Shown: piece after piece, positions 32,455 through 33,653 of the stretch
Numbering within the stretch: the first letter of the stretch is position 1
Layout: each line of letters opens with the position of its first letter
Origin: Anammoximicrobium sp032229885
GTDB lineage: Bacteria; Planctomycetota; Planctomycetia; Pirellulales; Pirellulaceae
Direction of reading: 5' to 3'
Assembly: GCA_032229885.1 (NCBI GenBank)
Contig: JAVYAJ010000272.1
Span: 1-33,653 of the forward strand
DNA length: 33,653 nt
Program-made: the position numbers and the translations under genes
Notes under the pieces: model-generated
Told to the model about the DNA's origin: nothing
The model's database searches: none
The model's input: the letters and a program-made list of their open reading frames with translations, nothing else

Positions 32455-33653
32455 ATGATCCAGCGCAGTTTGCTGTTCTCTTTTGTGATCGGCGGCCTGG
32501 CCGTGGCCTCGCTGCCCGCGGCGGACGTCGTCCTGACTTTGCATCCCGATCGCGAGATGAATCGGATCGACGAGAAGATCTACGGACATTTTCTCGAGCA
32601 CATCTATCATTCCTGCAACGGCGGCTTGTGGGGCGAGTTGATCTGGGACCGCAGCTTCGAGGGCGGCGCCGCCGGCGCAGCGTGGCGACGGCAGAATGAT
32701 CTGCTGGTGCAGGAAGGCAGCGCGGTGGACGTGCGGCTGTTGTTCGGCGATCCGCAGTGGGGGGATTACGAGTTCACGGTTGAGGCCCGCAAGACCGGCG
32801 GCGAGGAAGGTTTCCTGGTGCTCGTGCGGGCTCTGAGCGGCCGGGAATTCTACTGGGCCAACCTGGGCGGCTGGGGCAACATCGGCCACGCGTTGGAACG
32901 CGGCATCCGGGGTCAGCAGCGGTGGGGCGCGGTCACGCCCCGCCGCGATGGCCGGATTGAAGCGGACCGCTGGTATCGCATCCGTGGCCGCTGCGAAGGG
33001 CCGCGAGTGCAATTCTGGTTGGACGACGAACTGGTCATCGATTATGTCGACGACGGTCGCGGCCCGACGCGGGGGCGGGCCGGCGTGGGCACCTGGGCGA
33101 CGCAAGCGCAGTTCCGCCATTTCCGGGTCGCCTCGCTGGATGGACGGCTGTTGTACGAGGGGCTGCCCGCGCCGCCCCAGCCCGAGGCAGGCATCGCCCC
33201 GACCTGGCGGCCGTTGGGCGAGGTACAGCTCGGCATGTCGACCGATCGGCCGCTCAACGGCCAGCGCTGCCGGCAGATCGAGTCTACCGGCGCCGGCGGC
33301 GGGCTGGCGCAACGGCCGATGAGCGTTCGCGGGGGTGAGGTGTACCGCGGTTCGCTGTGGGTCCGCGGCCAAGCCGTGGATGGGCTAGCCGTGCGGCTGG
33401 TGGCGGACGAGCGCGTCCTGGCCGAGCAGACCCTCGCGGCGCCGGGGACGGATTGGCAGGAGCTGGCCCTGGAGCTCCGGCCCACGGCCTCGGCCGACGA
33501 CGCGGACTTTCAAGTCACCGTCGTCGGAGCAGGCCGAGTGTGGCTTGATCAGGTGAGGGGCGCGATCCCATTCTGCGCGACAGATTCTCTGCGTTTTCCC
33601 GGCGTTTTCGCAATCCTGACGCTGCGTTCAAGTTTTGGAACTCATGGGCTGAG
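32455..33653 (+). CDS. Secreted alpha-L-arabinofuranosidase-like protein (GH51 type), partial
   Basis: The gene runs off the window end; 399 codons are visible. A signal peptide (about 1-23, ending LPAAD) is followed by RIDEKIYGHFLEHIYHSCNG in two motifs: IYGHFLEHIYH (42-52) and GGLWGELIWDRSFEGG (56-71), the N-terminal hallmark of GH51 arabinofuranosidases. Next is an inserted jelly-roll of about 150 residues (GDYEFTVEARK, then FWLDDELVIDYVDD and GTWATQAQFRHFRV), like the concanavalin-type domains in secreted planctomycete hydrolases. A CBM4/9-like module ends in GRVWLDQV (around 361-368). After that the translation no longer looks like GH51. The catalytic barrel is not seen. AAGGAA supports ATG 32455. 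Probable role: release of arabinose from plant or algal polysaccharides. Confidence 0.8.
   Translation, partial: MIQRSLLFSFVIGGLAVASLPAADVVLTLHPDREMNRIDEKIYGHFLEHIYHSCNGGLWGELIWDRSFEGGAAGAAWRRQNDLLVQEGSAVDVRLLFGDPQWGDYEFTVEARKTGGEEGFLVLVRALSGREFYWANLGGWGNIGHALERGIRGQQRWGAVTPRRDGRIEADRWYRIRGRCEGPRVQFWLDDELVIDYVDDGRGPTRGRAGVGTWATQAQFRHFRVASLDGRLLYEGLPAPPQPEAGIAPTWRPLGEVQLGMSTDRPLNGQRCRQIESTGAGGGLAQRPMSVRGGEVYRGSLWVRGQAVDGLAVRLVADERVLAEQTLAAPGTDWQELALELRPTASADDADFQVTVVGAGRVWLDQVRGAIPFCATDSLRFPGVFAILTLRSSFGTHGL

Overview
The window looks like chromosomal DNA of a planctomycete, probably of the Pirellulales. The evidence is the high GC content, a large membrane-anchored prenyltransferase/squalene-oxidase-repeat protein, a DUF4838-type glycoside hydrolase, a metal-dependent KdsA, and gene-poor spacers packed with short palindromic repeats. 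One such repeat is an inverted pair carrying TTGTAACCCGACGC, which I associate from memory with this group. I could not run searches; every family call comes from reading translated motifs.

Region 1 (362-6346, minus strand) is a metabolic cluster read nifJ, then a dihydroorotate-dehydrogenase-like gene, then ispG. nifJ (pyruvate:ferredoxin oxidoreductase) and the pyrD-like gene overlap by 4 bp. IspG is an Fe-S enzyme of the MEP isoprenoid pathway that needs low-potential electrons, so a link to NifJ-reduced ferredoxin is plausible. A 1.35 kb gene-free spacer with hairpin repeats follows, up to a tRNA-Leu(CAG) with a strong terminator.

Region 2 (7892-21780, plus strand) holds mostly envelope and unknown genes. 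These are a DUF971 protein, a multi-spanning GT-C-like membrane protein, a 280-residue unknown protein, the cyclase-repeat protein, an AglD/LPG-synthase-like membrane protein, a DsbD-type thiol reductase with two N-terminal domains, KdsA (Kdo synthesis) and a large lipoprotein.

Region 3 (22063-28984) starts with a tRNA-Val(UAC) on the minus strand. An iron-sulfur assembly locus follows on the plus strand: sufR-like regulator, lone nuoB, sufC, sufB, sufD, Rieske-type ferredoxin and sufT-like DUF59. No cysteine desulfurase or sulfur-transfer scaffold is present in the window. The solitary NuoB with all four N2-cluster cysteines, inserted between regulator and SUF genes, is the most unusual arrangement here.

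Region 4 (28985-33653) has repeat-rich spacers on both sides of a secreted alpha-glucuronidase-like hydrolase (minus strand). The two spacers share a ~77 bp direct repeat, so the gene is bracketed by it. A secreted GH51-type arabinofuranosidase then runs off the end of the window; its recognisable sequence stops abruptly near 33557, although the frame stays open.

No CRISPR array, complete insertion sequence, rRNA or prophage was seen. The best candidates for something new are the SUF-NuoB-Rieske arrangement, the NifJ-linked protein that lost the dihydroorotate dehydrogenase active site, and the repeat-bracketed hydrolase.
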